A stretch of 64,000 bases of DNA, taken from assembly GCF_014200435.1 (NCBI RefSeq), contig NZ_JACHBR010000001.1:3937501-4001500 (forward strand). The letters run 5' to 3'. Under the pieces are notes generated by a model that saw nothing but the letters and a program-made list of their open reading frames with translations, was not told the origin of the DNA and made no database searches. Every line of letters starts with the position of its first letter. Within the stretch, counting starts at the first letter, position 1. This DNA is from Sphaerisporangium krabiense. Lineage in GTDB: Bacteria; Actinomycetota; Actinomycetes; Streptosporangiales; Streptosporangiaceae. The translations under genes and the position numbers were made by a program. Below are positions 51,844 to 60,727 of the stretch, piece after piece.

Positions 51844-52087
51844 CGGCCCTGGGACGTCCCTGAGTCCCCGCCACACGCGGTCACGGCGAGCGCGCGCCGT
51901 GAGGGGAGAGGGCGGCCACCACGCGGAGGTTCTCGCGGAGTGCGGGATCTCGAGGGACGATGGCGTGTCCGTTCCGGGCGATCAGGCGTACTTGCGCACG
52001 CCGGATCCCTTACGCGCCCCTCCGCGGGCCTGCCGCGGACTTTGTTCGCGACCTTGCCTGGGCCGATGATGTGCGAGTCTGGGGGAC

Positions 52088-53293
52088 GTGGTGACTATCG
52101 GCGGCACGGCCAGCACGACAGCGGTGCTACGCGTCATGAACGAGCGCGCGGTCTTCGCGGAGATCTTCAAACGCGGCAAGGTCTCCAGGCCCGAGCTGGC
52201 CCAGGCCACGGGGCTGTCCAAACCGACCATCTCCATGGCCCTGGCCGACCTCGAACGCGCGCGCCTGGTGCGCCCGGTCGGCCTGCGCACCGGTAACGCC
52301 GGGCGCGCCGCCCTGCTGTACGAGATCCGGCCCCAGGCGGGGTACGTCCTCGCCGTCGACATCGGCAGGGAGTTCGTCCGGGTGGCCATCGCCGACCTGG
52401 TGGGCGACATCGCCGCCCGCAAGGACGAACACCGCAAGGGCGGCGAGTCGCCCCGCGAGCTCGTCGCCTGGCTGGCCGGGCTGGCGCACACCCTCGCCGA
52501 CGAGGCCGGCGTCGCGCTCGCCGACATCACCCTCACCGTCTTCGGCACCCCCGGCGTCCACGACAAGGGCACCTCCTCGCTGCAGCTCGCCCCGAACCTG
52601 CCCGGCTGGGACCGGCCGGGGTCGATCGGCCTGTTCGAGGGCGTCGCCGGCGACGCGCCCTACCTCGTGGAGAACGACGTCGACCTCGCCGCCGTGGGCG
52701 AGGGGGCGTACGGCCTCGGCCAGGGCATCGCCCATTTCGCCCTGGTCTGGATTGGCACGGGCATCGGCATGGGCATCATGATCGACGGCAAGCTGTACCG
52801 CGGGTGCCAGGGGGCGGCCGGCGAGATCTCCTATCTCCCGGTCGGCGAGGGCGATCCGCTGGTGAACCGGGGCAGGGGAATGCTGGAGTCGGTGGCCTCC
52901 GCCGACGGCGTCGTGGCGCTCGCCGGCCGTCTCGGCATGCGCGGGGTGAGCAGCGCCAAGGACGTGTTCGACGCCGCGCGCGCCGGGGACGAGGCAGCGC
53001 GCGAGGTCGTCGCCGCCGAGGCCGACCACATCGCGCACGCCCTGGCCGGCATCATCGCCGTGCTGGACCCGGAGCTGGTGGTGCTCGGCGGCGGCATCGG
53101 CGTCCAGGCGGGCGACATGCTGATCGGGCCGGTCACCGAGTTCCTGGGCGACCTGGTGGCCCTGCGCGTCCCCATGATCAAGGCTTCGACGCTCGGCACC
53201 GACGCCGTGCTGCTCGGCGCGATGGCCGTCGGCCTCACCAGGGCCCGCGATCTCGTCTTCGAGCGCGCCGTCGCCCAGGCGCCGCTCGGGTGA
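52088..53293 (+). CDS. ROK-family transcriptional regulator lacking the zinc motif
   Basis: 401 residues. N-terminal winged HTH (FAEIFKRGKVSRPELAQATGLSKPTISMALADLE), then an ROK sugar-kinase-like domain with VLAVDIGREFVRVAIADL, ENDVDLAAVGEGAYG and IGTGIGMGIMIDGKLYRG. The usual zinc motif (CxCGxxGCxE) is absent: its place reads EISYLPVGEGDPLVNRGRGM. It probably acts as a repressor for an unknown sugar or other effector. GTG 52088, or GTG 52091 next to it. It lies between serA and leuB on the same strand and has no partner sugar genes. Confidence 0.85.
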   Translation: MVTIGGTASTTAVLRVMNERAVFAEIFKRGKVSRPELAQATGLSKPTISMALADLERARLVRPVGLRTGNAGRAALLYEIRPQAGYVLAVDIGREFVRVAIADLVGDIAARKDEHRKGGESPRELVAWLAGLAHTLADEAGVALADITLTVFGTPGVHDKGTSSLQLAPNLPGWDRPGSIGLFEGVAGDAPYLVENDVDLAAVGEGAYGLGQGIAHFALVWIGTGIGMGIMIDGKLYRGCQGAAGEISYLPVGEGDPLVNRGRGMLESVASADGVVALAGRLGMRGVSSAKDVFDAARAGDEAAREVVAAEADHIAHALAGIIAVLDPELVVLGGGIGVQAGDMLIGPVTEFLGDLVALRVPMIKASTLGTDAVLLGAMAVGLTRARDLVFERAVAQAPLG

Positions 53294-53370
53294 CCGCCTT
53301 CCCGCCGACCGGCTGTCCGTTACGTGAGACGCCGTGTTCGACCTCCGAGACCGCCCGGTAAGGTACCTGC

Positions 53371-54435
53371 ATGCGGGATTCTCTCAACATCCGTCTGGCT
53401 GTCATCCCCGGGGACGGCATCGGCCGTGAAGTCGTCGCCGAGGGGCTGAAGGTCCTGGACGCGGTCGGCCTCAAGCTGGAGACCACCACCTACGACCTCG
53501 GCGCCGCGCGCTACAACGCCACCGGTGAGACCCTGCCCGACGAGACCCTCGCCGAGCTGCGCGGGTTCGACGCGATCCTGCTCGGCGCGGTCGGAGACCC
53601 GAGCGTGCCGCCCGGCGTCCTCGAGCGCGAGCTGCTGCTCAAGCTCCGCTTCGAGCTCGACCACTACGTCAACCTGCGCCCGGTCAAGCTCTTCCCGGGG
53701 GTCGAGACCCCGCTCGCCGCGGCCCGCCCCGAGGACATCGACATGATCGTCGTCCGCGAGGGCACCGAGGGTCCGTACGCGGGCGCGGGCGGCATCATGC
53801 GGCGCGGCACCGCCCAGGAGATCGCCACGCAGGAGAGCCTCAACACCGCCTACGGCGTCGAGCGCGTCGTGCGCTACGCCTTCGACAAGGCGGTGGCGAG
53901 GCCGCGCAAGAAGCTCACCCTGGTCCACAAGACCAACGTCCTCACCTACGCGGGCGACCTGTGGTCGCGCGTGGTCGAGCGGGTGTCGGCCGAGTACCCC
54001 GAGGTCACGACCGACTACTGCCACATGGACGCCGCCTCCATGTTCTTCGTCACCCAGCCGCAGCGCTTCGACGTGGTCGTCACCGACAACCTGTTCGGCG
54101 ACATCCTCACCGACCTCGGCGCCGCCATCGCGGGCGGCATCGGCCTGGCCGCCAGCGGGAACGTCAACCCGTCGCCGAAGGGCTCGGAGTCCTGGGCGCC
54201 CAGCATGTTCGAGCCGGTCCACGGCAGCGCGCCCGACATCGCGGGCCAGGGCAAGGCCGACCCGACCGCGACCATCCTCTCCGTCGCCATGCTCCTGGAC
54301 CACCTCGGCCTGACCGAGGAGGCCGCCCGCGTCGAGCAGGCCGTCGCCGACGACCTCATCGGACGCCAGACGGCCTGGGCGCAGCGCTCGACCCGCGAGA
54401 TCGGCGACGACATCACCGCACGAGTAACCGGCTAG
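53371..54435 (+). CDS. leuB: 3-isopropylmalate dehydrogenase
   Basis: 354 residues, the actinobacterial short form. [21 protein letters not shown] at the start, [19 protein letters not shown] near 90, [14 protein letters not shown] near 128, [17 protein letters not shown] near 235 and [20 protein letters not shown] near 280. Leucine synthesis, third step. A terminator with a short T-run follows. Confidence 0.96.
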   Translation: MRDSLNIRLAVIPGDGIGREVVAEGLKVLDAVGLKLETTTYDLGAARYNATGETLPDETLAELRGFDAILLGAVGDPSVPPGVLERELLLKLRFELDHYVNLRPVKLFPGVETPLAAARPEDIDMIVVREGTEGPYAGAGGIMRRGTAQEIATQESLNTAYGVERVVRYAFDKAVARPRKKLTLVHKTNVLTYAGDLWSRVVERVSAEYPEVTTDYCHMDAASMFFVTQPQRFDVVVTDNLFGDILTDLGAAIAGGIGLAASGNVNPSPKGSESWAPSMFEPVHGSAPDIAGQGKADPTATILSVAMLLDHLGLTEEAARVEQAVADDLIGRQTAWAQRSTREIGDDITARVTG

Positions 54436-54457
54436 GGGCCGCCCCCGACGCCGAACG

Positions 54458-54498
54458 ACGCGCATGGCGGCCCCCGGACGGGCCGCCATGCGCGTTTT
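54458..54498 (+). terminator. Terminator after leuB
   Basis: 16-bp perfect stem ACGCGCATGGCGGCCC (54458-54473) with its complement at 54480-54495, six-base loop, then TTTT. Confidence 0.9.
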
Positions 54499-54648
54499 CG
54501 CGTCTTCGGGCCGCCCGACCCCCACCGTCCGCGTCGAAGTCCCCGGGGACACACTCCCGTGTGTCCAAATGATGCAGTAGTTTCCCGTTACCCGGTCAGT
54601 CGCACAATGGATGCAGGCGAGACCACAGAAAAGAGAAGGATCTTCGAC

Positions 54649-55746
54649 ATGACCACCGCTCCCAAGCTCAGCTTCGACGTGCAGCAGTCCCACGCCGCTC
54701 GTACCCCGGCCGAGCGCGAGCGGGTACTGGCCGCGCCGGGGTTCGGGCAGACCTTCACCGATCACATGGTCAGCATCGACTACACCGAGGGCCAGGGGTG
54801 GCACGACGGCCGGCTCACGGCGTACGGGCCGCTCACCCTCGATCCGGCGACCTCGGTGTTCCACTACGCCCAGGAGCTGTTCGAGGGCCTCAAGGCCTAC
54901 CGGCAGGAGAACGGATCGATCGTCGCCTTCCGCCCGTACGCCAACGCCTCCCGCTTCAACATCTCCGCCCGGCGCATGGCCATGCCGGAAGTGCCCGAGG
55001 AGACGTTCGTCGAGGCGCTGGAGCTCCTGGTGCAGACCGACCGCGACTGGGTGCCGTCCACCGAGGGCCACAGCCTCTACCTGCGTCCGTTCATGATCGC
55101 CACCCAGGTCGGCCTCGGGGTCAACTATCCTTCGAAGAGCTACCGCTTCATGGTGATCGGCTCGCCCGCCGCCGCGTACTTCGCCGGCGGGGTCAAGCCG
55201 GTCTCGGTGTGGCTCTCGCAGGACTACACCCGCGCGGCCCCCGGCGGCACCGGCTTCGCCAAGTGCGGGGGCAACTACGCCGCCGCCTTCGTCGCCCAGC
55301 GGCAGGCCGTCGAGAACGGCTGTGACCAGGTCGTGTGGCTGGACGCCTTCGAGCACCGCTACGTCGAAGAGATGGGCGGCATGAACCTGTTCTTCGTCTT
55401 CGGCGACCGTCTGGTCACCCCCGACCTCACCGGCACGCTGCTCGCCGGCATCACCCGCGACTCCCTGCTCACCCTGGCCGCCGACCTCGGGCTCGCCGCC
55501 GAGGAGCGCAAGATCAGCATCGACGAGTGGCGGGAGGCCTGCGCCTCCGGCGAGCTGACCGAGGTCTTCGCGTGCGGCACCGCCGCCGTGATCACCCCCG
55601 TCGGCTCGGTCAAGGGCGTCGAGGGCGGCTGGACCATCGGGGACGGCGCTCCCGGCCCGGTCACCCTCCGCCTGCGCGACGAGCTGATGGGCATCCAGTA
55701 CGGCACCCGCCCCGACCCGCACGGCTGGGTCCACAAGATCTGCTGA
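54649..55746 (+). CDS. ilvE: Branched-chain amino acid aminotransferase
   Basis: 365 residues, class IV PLP enzyme. Last step of Val, Leu and Ile synthesis. [15 protein letters not shown] near 75, [11 protein letters not shown] near 145, the PLP lysine region in [13 protein letters not shown] near 205, and [15 protein letters not shown] near 305. ATG 54649 is set by homology, with AGAAGGA upstream; upstream in-frame ATGs are not supported. Confidence 0.95.
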   Translation: MTTAPKLSFDVQQSHAARTPAERERVLAAPGFGQTFTDHMVSIDYTEGQGWHDGRLTAYGPLTLDPATSVFHYAQELFEGLKAYRQENGSIVAFRPYANASRFNISARRMAMPEVPEETFVEALELLVQTDRDWVPSTEGHSLYLRPFMIATQVGLGVNYPSKSYRFMVIGSPAAAYFAGGVKPVSVWLSQDYTRAAPGGTGFAKCGGNYAAAFVAQRQAVENGCDQVVWLDAFEHRYVEEMGGMNLFFVFGDRLVTPDLTGTLLAGITRDSLLTLAADLGLAAEERKISIDEWREACASGELTEVFACGTAAVITPVGSVKGVEGGWTIGDGAPGPVTLRLRDELMGIQYGTRPDPHGWVHKIC

Positions 55747-55856
55747 CGACCTCGTCCCGAAGGACCCGGCCGGGCCGCGGCCGGGTCCTTCTCGTGTGTC
55801 CGGGCAGGTGGGGAGCCCCTTCCGGCCGCCACGGCTCCCAGATGGTGAGACCGATG

Positions 55857-55885
55857 TGCCACATGGTGGTGGGATGTGGCAGACT
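55857..55885 (+). promoter_or_regulatory. cimA promoter with 8-bp dyad
   Basis: Perfect dyad TGCCACAT (55857-55864), N9, ATGTGGCA (55874-55881), running into CAGACT (55880-55885), a probable -10. The leader ATG at 55896 is 11 bases after it. The binding protein is unknown. Confidence 0.5.
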
Positions 55886-55895
55886 GCGAGGCACC

Positions 55896-55937
55896 ATGTT
55901 CTACGGTCTGCTCATTATCGGCAGGCGCGCCGGCTGA
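55896..55937 (+). CDS. cimA leader peptide MFYGLLIIGRRAG
   Basis: 13 codons and TGA with Leu-Leu-Ile-Ile in the centre. It is followed by a pause hairpin and an intrinsic terminator, i.e. a full attenuator layout before an isoleucine-pathway gene. Confidence 0.8.
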   Translation: MFYGLLIIGRRAG

Positions 55938-55961
55938 CATACAGGGACTTCGCCGGCGCGC
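55925..55961 (+). promoter_or_regulatory. cimA leader pause or antitermination hairpin
   Basis: GCGCGCCGGC (55925-55934), which overlaps the end of the leader frame, pairs perfectly with GCCGGCGCGC (55952-55961). Confidence 0.65.
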
Positions 55962-55993
55962 AGACCTCTCACGTCCGTGAGGGGTCTTTTTGT
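55962..55993 (+). terminator. cimA attenuator terminator
   Basis: AGACCTCTCAC (55962-55972), GTCC loop, GTGAGGGGTCT (55977-55987; one G-U pair), then TTTTGTTT. Confidence 0.85.
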
Positions 55994-56063
55994 TTGGGTC
56001 CAGACCTCCCCGCCCCAGGGTCCGCGCGCGGCGAACGATCGCATCCGCGAAGGAGACGAAATC

Positions 56064-57638
56064 ATGGCCGACGACCGATTCCACGTCTACGACACGACGC
56101 TGCGCGACGGCGCGCAACAAGAGGGGCTGTCCCTGACCGTCACGGACAAGCTCGCCATCGCCCGTCAGCTCGACGATCTCGGCGTCGGCTTCATCGAGGG
56201 AGGCTGGCCCGGGGCCAACCCCAAGGACACCGAATTCTTCCGGCGGGCTCGAACAGAGCTCGGCCTGAAGCACGCGCAGCTCGCCGCGTTCGGCGCGACC
56301 CGCCGGGCAGGAGTGAAGGCCGCCGACGACCCATTGGTGGCCGCGCTGCGCGAATCCGGCGCGCCGGTCGTGACCCTTGTCGCCAAGAGTCACGACCGGC
56401 ACGTGGAGCTGGCCCTCCGCACGACTCTCCAGGAGAACCTCGCGATGATCCGCGACACGGTCTCTCACCTTCGTGCGGAGGGACAGCGAGTCTTCCTCGA
56501 CGCCGAGCACTTCTTCGACGGATACAAGTCCAACCCAGCGTACGCGCTGGAGGTCCTGCGCACCGCCGCCGAGGCGGGCGCCTCGGTGGTCGCCCTGTGC
56601 GACACCAACGGCGGCATGCTGCCCGACGAGCTGGCCGAGGTCGTCCACGAGGCGGTGAGCACGGGCGCCCGGGTCGGCATCCACTGCCACGACGACACCG
56701 GCTGCGCGGTGGCCAACTCGCTGGCCGCCGTCAAGGCGGGCGCCACCCACGTCCAGGGGTGCGCCAACGGGTACGGCGAGCGCTCCGGCAACGCCAACTT
56801 GTTCACGGTCGTGGCGAACCTCCAGCTCAAGCGCGGGTTCGACCTGGTGCCCGAGCAGTCGCTCGCCGAGATGACCCGCATCGCGCACGCGATCAGCGAG
56901 GTGACCAACGTCACCCCGAACTCCCACCAGCCCTACGTCGGCGTCTCGGCGTTCGCGCACAAGGCCGGCCTGCACGCCAGCGCGATCAAGGTGGACCCGA
57001 ACCTGTACCAGCACATCGACCCGGGCCAGGTCGGCAACGACATGCGCATGCTCGTCTCGGACATGGCGGGCCGGGCGTCGGTCGAGCTGAAGGGCAAGGC
57101 GCTCGGCTACGACCTCACCGGCCAGCAGTCCCGCGAGCTGGTCGAGCGGGTCAAGGAGCTGGAGGCCCGGGGCCACACCTTCGAGGCCGCCGACGCCTCC
57201 TTCGAGCTGCTGCTGCGCGACACGGTCACCGGCGAGCGCAGGCGGCACTTCAGCGTCGAGTCCTGGCGCGTGATCGTCGAACGGCGGCCAGGCGGCGACG
57301 TGGTGAGCGAGGCCACGGTCAAGCTGCACGCCAAGGGCGAGCGCATCGTCGCGACCGGCGAGGGCAACGGCCCCGTCAACGCCCTGGACCGCGCCGTGCG
57401 GCTGGCGCTGGAGAAGCTCTACCCCGAGCTGGCCGAGGTCGAGCTGATCGACTTCAAGGTCCGCATCCTGGAGGGCACCCACGGCACCGACGCCGTCACG
57501 CGCGTGCTCATCGCCTCCAGCGACGCGGCGGGCGAGTGGGCCACGGTCGGCGTGGACGAGAACATCATCGAGGCGTCCTGGCAGGCGCTGGAGCAGGCGG
57601 TGACGTTCGGCCTGCTCAGGGCGGGCCACACCCTCTGA
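56064..57638 (+). CDS. cimA: Citramalate synthase
   Basis: 524 residues. HMG-CoA-lyase-like barrel with DTTLRDGAQQEGLSLT near 10, FIEGGWPGANPKD near 45, CDTNGGMLPDEL near 190 and HCHDDTGCAVANSLAAV near 216. The C-terminal regulatory domain matches LeuA/CimA. The GGWPGANPKD form and length fit the citramalate synthase group rather than leuA, giving isoleucine from pyruvate and acetyl-CoA. ATG 56064 follows AAGGAGACG. Controlled by the attenuator just upstream. Confidence 0.9.
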   Translation: MADDRFHVYDTTLRDGAQQEGLSLTVTDKLAIARQLDDLGVGFIEGGWPGANPKDTEFFRRARTELGLKHAQLAAFGATRRAGVKAADDPLVAALRESGAPVVTLVAKSHDRHVELALRTTLQENLAMIRDTVSHLRAEGQRVFLDAEHFFDGYKSNPAYALEVLRTAAEAGASVVALCDTNGGMLPDELAEVVHEAVSTGARVGIHCHDDTGCAVANSLAAVKAGATHVQGCANGYGERSGNANLFTVVANLQLKRGFDLVPEQSLAEMTRIAHAISEVTNVTPNSHQPYVGVSAFAHKAGLHASAIKVDPNLYQHIDPGQVGNDMRMLVSDMAGRASVELKGKALGYDLTGQQSRELVERVKELEARGHTFEAADASFELLLRDTVTGERRRHFSVESWRVIVERRPGGDVVSEATVKLHAKGERIVATGEGNGPVNALDRAVRLALEKLYPELAEVELIDFKVRILEGTHGTDAVTRVLIASSDAAGEWATVGVDENIIEASWQALEQAVTFGLLRAGHTL

Positions 57639-57720
57639 CGCGCGGCGGCGCATGCCGGGGATCGGGCCGGCCGGCCCGGTCCGCGGCGGTCCCGGGGTAG
57701 AGGGCGCGGGCCGAGTGATC

Positions 57721-57726
57721 TAACGT
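57721..57726 (+). promoter_or_regulatory. -10 element of terC leader
   Basis: TAACGT; the riboswitch-like leader begins about seven bases later. Confidence 0.4.
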
Positions 57727-57732
57727 GGAGGC

Positions 57733-57859
57733 AACACGAGGGGAGTACTTCCCAAGTGCCGATCCCGGTCAGTACGGACCTGCGAGAGGGTCCCCGGGCG
57801 GCCGCCCGCGTGCGCCGGGTGAAGGAGACCTCGAACGACTTGGCGTTCGAGGAGGTTCC
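57733..57859 (+). promoter_or_regulatory. yybP-ykoY-type (manganese) riboswitch before terC
   Basis: The leader carries GGGGAGTA (57740-57747), then GGTCAGTACGG, and near the end GGTGAAGGAGACC (57818-57830), the two conserved ends of the yybP-ykoY class. P1 pairs CGAGG (57737-57741) with CCTCG (57829-57833). The same CCTCG also begins CCTCGAACG (57829-57837), which pairs perfectly with CGTTCGAGG (57844-57852) and so overlaps the GGAGG ribosome site (57851-57855). P1 and the masking hairpin are mutually exclusive, so bound ligand should turn translation on. The class call is by eye. Confidence 0.8.
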
Positions 57860-58858
57860 ATGCCCGGTACGACGGCTCTGTTCGCCGCCGGTCCGGAAAC
57901 GGTCGGCTCGCCCCGCATGTGGGCGATCACCGTGGCGGTCCTGGCGGTGCTGCTCCTGCTCGACTTCCTGGTGACCCGGCGCCCGCACGAGGTGCGGATG
58001 CGCGAGGCGGTCGGCTGGTCGGTCTTCTACCTGGCCCTGCCGCTGACGTTCGGCATCTTCCTGTGGGCGTGGTTCGGATCCACCGCGGCCGTGGAGTTCT
58101 TCACCGGCTACGTGGTGGAGAAGTCCCTGTCGGTGGACAACCTGTTCGTGTTCATGCTCCTGCTGGCGGCCTTCGCGGTCCCGGCGGCGCTGGCCCAGCG
58201 CGTGCTGCTGTACGGCATCGTCGGCGCGCTGCTGCTGCGCGCCGTCTTCATCGCGCTCGGCGCGGCGGCGCTGCGCAGCGGCACCTGGGCCTTCCTGCTG
58301 TTCGGCGCGATCCTCGTCGTGACCGCCGTGAAGGTCTTCAGGAGCGCGCTGCGCGGCCATGAGCAGGAGACGGACGTCTCCGCCATGCGCTCCACCCGGC
58401 TGCTGCGCCGCGTCATGCCGGTCACCGACGACTACCGGGGGTCGCGGCTCGTCGTGCGGGAGGGCGGCCGGTACGCGCTGACCCCGCTGGCGCTCGCCGT
58501 CGTGGCCGTGTTCGCCACGGACATCGTCTTCGCCGTCGACTCGGTGCCGGCGGTCTACGGCGTGACCGAGGATCCCTTCATCGTCTTCACCACCAACGCC
58601 TTCGCCCTGCTCGGCCTGCGCGCGCTGTACTTCGTGCTGCGGGGGGCCCTCACCAGGCTCCGGCACCTCAACCACGGGCTGGCCCTGATCCTCGCCTTCA
58701 TCGGGATCAAGCTCGTCCTGCACTGGGCGCACGGCGTCTGGCCCCAGGTCCCCGAGATCCCCACCCTCGCCTCGCTCGGGGTCATCGTCGTGGTCCTGGT
58801 CACGGTCACGCTGACCAGCCTGCGCGCCGACCAGCGTGACCGTCTCCGTGGCTCCTAG
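57860..58858 (+). CDS. TerC/Alx-family membrane protein (probable manganese exporter)
   Basis: 332 residues with eight to nine membrane segments. Family signatures: FFTGYVVEKSLSVDNLFVFMLL near 75, RVLLYGIVGALLLRAVFIALGA near 115, FATDIVFAVDSVPAVYGVTEDPFIVFTTN near 215-240 and GLRALYFVLRG near 255. The acidic membrane residues (E in VVEKS, D in VDNLF and AVDSVPA) are those linked to metal export in the family. GAGGAGG precedes ATG 57860. The upstream manganese-type riboswitch fits. The stop overlaps the stop of the convergent gene. Confidence 0.92.
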   Translation: MPGTTALFAAGPETVGSPRMWAITVAVLAVLLLLDFLVTRRPHEVRMREAVGWSVFYLALPLTFGIFLWAWFGSTAAVEFFTGYVVEKSLSVDNLFVFMLLLAAFAVPAALAQRVLLYGIVGALLLRAVFIALGAAALRSGTWAFLLFGAILVVTAVKVFRSALRGHEQETDVSAMRSTRLLRRVMPVTDDYRGSRLVVREGGRYALTPLALAVVAVFATDIVFAVDSVPAVYGVTEDPFIVFTTNAFALLGLRALYFVLRGALTRLRHLNHGLALILAFIGIKLVLHWAHGVWPQVPEIPTLASLGVIVVVLVTVTLTSLRADQRDRLRGS

Positions 58859-60558
58859 GACAGGTTGCCGGCCGCGGCGCGGAACGAGACCGCGCCGCCG
58901 GAGGTGGAGACCTTGACGTGGGTGCCCGAGCAGGTGACCTCGGGGTCGCCGGCGCCGGGGACGACGACGGTGAGCAGCGAGGTCGCGGGCGGGGACACGA
59001 TCACCGTGGCGGGCACCCGCTTCATGTAGGACGGGGAGATCCAGCCCTGGTAGGGGTTCGTCCGGCCGCGCGCCAGCGTCTGGCCGGACACCGGGGCGCA
59101 CGACGGCATCGCGAGCTGCACGACCGTGGCCTTCCAGCCCGTCTTGTCCTTCACCACCACGCGCCCGCCGCCCGTGGACACCGGGGTCAGCGCGGGGTCC
59201 AGGTGCCAGTAGCCGCGCGCCCGCGTGCCCGCGGGGACGGTGTCGAGCACGGCCAGCAGGTCGTCGCCGTGGTTGACCAGCACGGTCCTCTTGCGGCTCA
59301 CGCCGTAGGCCTTGTCGGTCAGCGTGTAGGACTGCCGCTCCTTGCCGACGGACGAGCGGACCAGCGCGGTCGGCGTGCGCCCGCGGAACGGCCTGCCCTC
59401 GACCACCGGCACGTTGTGCGCCTCGGGGGACATCGTCCAGTAGCGGTACGCCGTGTTCTCGTAGGAGTGGAACCCGGCCTCCACCAGCACGTCGCGGCCC
59501 TGCGCGTAGTAGGTGACGCCCATGTGGTCCTCGTGGCCGTGGAACTTCAGGGCGGGGCCGAAGCGGATCGAGTAGTAGGCCGACGCCGGGTCGTCCCACG
59601 CCGTGCGGCCGAAGACGTACCCGGCCTTGAAGATCTGCACGGTCTTGGACGGGCGCGCGTAGCCCGACGGCCTGACGTCCGCGCCGCCGTCGCCGATCGG
59701 GGTCATGAACCCGCTGGGCTCGGTGGCGTGCGAGATGTAGCCCTGAAGGGAGTCCCAGCGCTTCTCGATCTCGGCGGGCACCTGGCGGCCGCAGTCCTTG
59801 ATGGCCTCCATGCCCACCTTGAGGCGTTCGTGGACGTAGATGCCGTACCGGGGCGCCTGCTCCTGGAGCGCGCCCTGGGAGTCGATGTCGAGCTTCACCG
59901 ACCCGGTCATGCGGCGCACCGCGAGGTCGGCCCACTCCTTGTGGCCGGTGCGGCAGCCGATGCGCAGCAGGGCGATGTCCTGGTCCAGGCCGTGGTTGTG
60001 GCCCTTCTGGTACAGGGCGGGGTCGGCCAGCACCCGGGCGTGGTCGACGAGGCTGCCGGTGAGCCAGGACGCCTTGACGTGCTTGCTCAGGCAGACCAGC
60101 ACGGGGGCGCGCAGCGCGACGGGGTGCTCGTCCCAGGCGTAGGCGCTGGCGCCCCGGCCGCCGCGCGGGTTGCTCTCGACCCAGCTCTTGATCAGCTCGG
60201 TGGCGCGGTCGAGGTAGGCCTGCTCGCCGGAGGTCTCGTAGTCGGCGACCAGCCTGCCCACCCAGCGCAGCGAGGCGAAGACCATGTCCCAGGAGCGGTT
60301 CTTGTAGGGGCTCCACTTCCAGTTGATCCTCTCGCCGATCTTCACGGGCGGGAGGTCGAGGAACTGCACCTCGCCCGACATGACCTGGGTGGAGGTCGGG
60401 GTGGAGGGCAGCCAGTCGCCCTGGCATTCCGCCGTGCGCCTGGCCTGGGCCGTGCGGGTGTCCAGGGTTCCGGCGCCGGCCGGGGCGGCCTGCGAGAGGG
60501 CGGCGCCGGCCAGGAGGAGCGTCAAGAGAGTACCGGCAGCTCGAATGCGGCGGCGCAC
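58855..60558 (-). CDS. Secreted heparinase II/III-like polysaccharide lyase
   Basis: 567 residues. Signal peptide (RRRIRAAGTLLTLLLAGAAL). An alpha-helical toroid domain holds NWKWSPYKNRSWDMVFASLRW and GHNHGLDQDIALLRIGCRTG near 175-200. A beta-sandwich domain begins about 330 (FHGHEDHMGVTYYAQGRDVL), where the HGHEDH and the earlier H and Y are the likely catalytic and metal residues. Such lyases cut uronate-containing polymers; the substrate is unknown. GTG 60558 follows AAGGAA. Confidence 0.85.
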   Translation of the reverse strand: MRRRIRAAGTLLTLLLAGAALSQAAPAGAGTLDTRTAQARRTAECQGDWLPSTPTSTQVMSGEVQFLDLPPVKIGERINWKWSPYKNRSWDMVFASLRWVGRLVADYETSGEQAYLDRATELIKSWVESNPRGGRGASAYAWDEHPVALRAPVLVCLSKHVKASWLTGSLVDHARVLADPALYQKGHNHGLDQDIALLRIGCRTGHKEWADLAVRRMTGSVKLDIDSQGALQEQAPRYGIYVHERLKVGMEAIKDCGRQVPAEIEKRWDSLQGYISHATEPSGFMTPIGDGGADVRPSGYARPSKTVQIFKAGYVFGRTAWDDPASAYYSIRFGPALKFHGHEDHMGVTYYAQGRDVLVEAGFHSYENTAYRYWTMSPEAHNVPVVEGRPFRGRTPTALVRSSVGKERQSYTLTDKAYGVSRKRTVLVNHGDDLLAVLDTVPAGTRARGYWHLDPALTPVSTGGGRVVVKDKTGWKATVVQLAMPSCAPVSGQTLARGRTNPYQGWISPSYMKRVPATVIVSPPATSLLTVVVPGAGDPEVTCSGTHVKVSTSGGAVSFRAAAGNLS

Positions 60559-60691
60559 GCCGATTTCCTTCCGTGACCAGGGGTGGGGGGCGGATCATGC
60601 TTGCCGAATCACACCAGACCGGTCAAGAGGCCCGCATCACAACAGTCACATTGTTAACAAACCGGGTCATCTACGCCCGGGGGATAGCGGT

Positions 60692-60711
60692 CACATTCGG
60701 ACCGCAATGTG
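60692..60711 (+). promoter_or_regulatory. Dyad upstream of the WYL regulator
   Basis: CACATT (60692-60697), N8, AATGTG (60706-60711), 17 bases before the ATG at 60728. A probable autoregulatory site. A second CACATT lies near 60645. Confidence 0.45.
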
Positions 60712-60727
60712 CGGCAGGCTTGAGGGC

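Noticed and set aside
52088-53293. Glucokinase (ROK)
   Set aside because: It has an N-terminal winged HTH and lacks the zinc motif, so it reads as a regulator.
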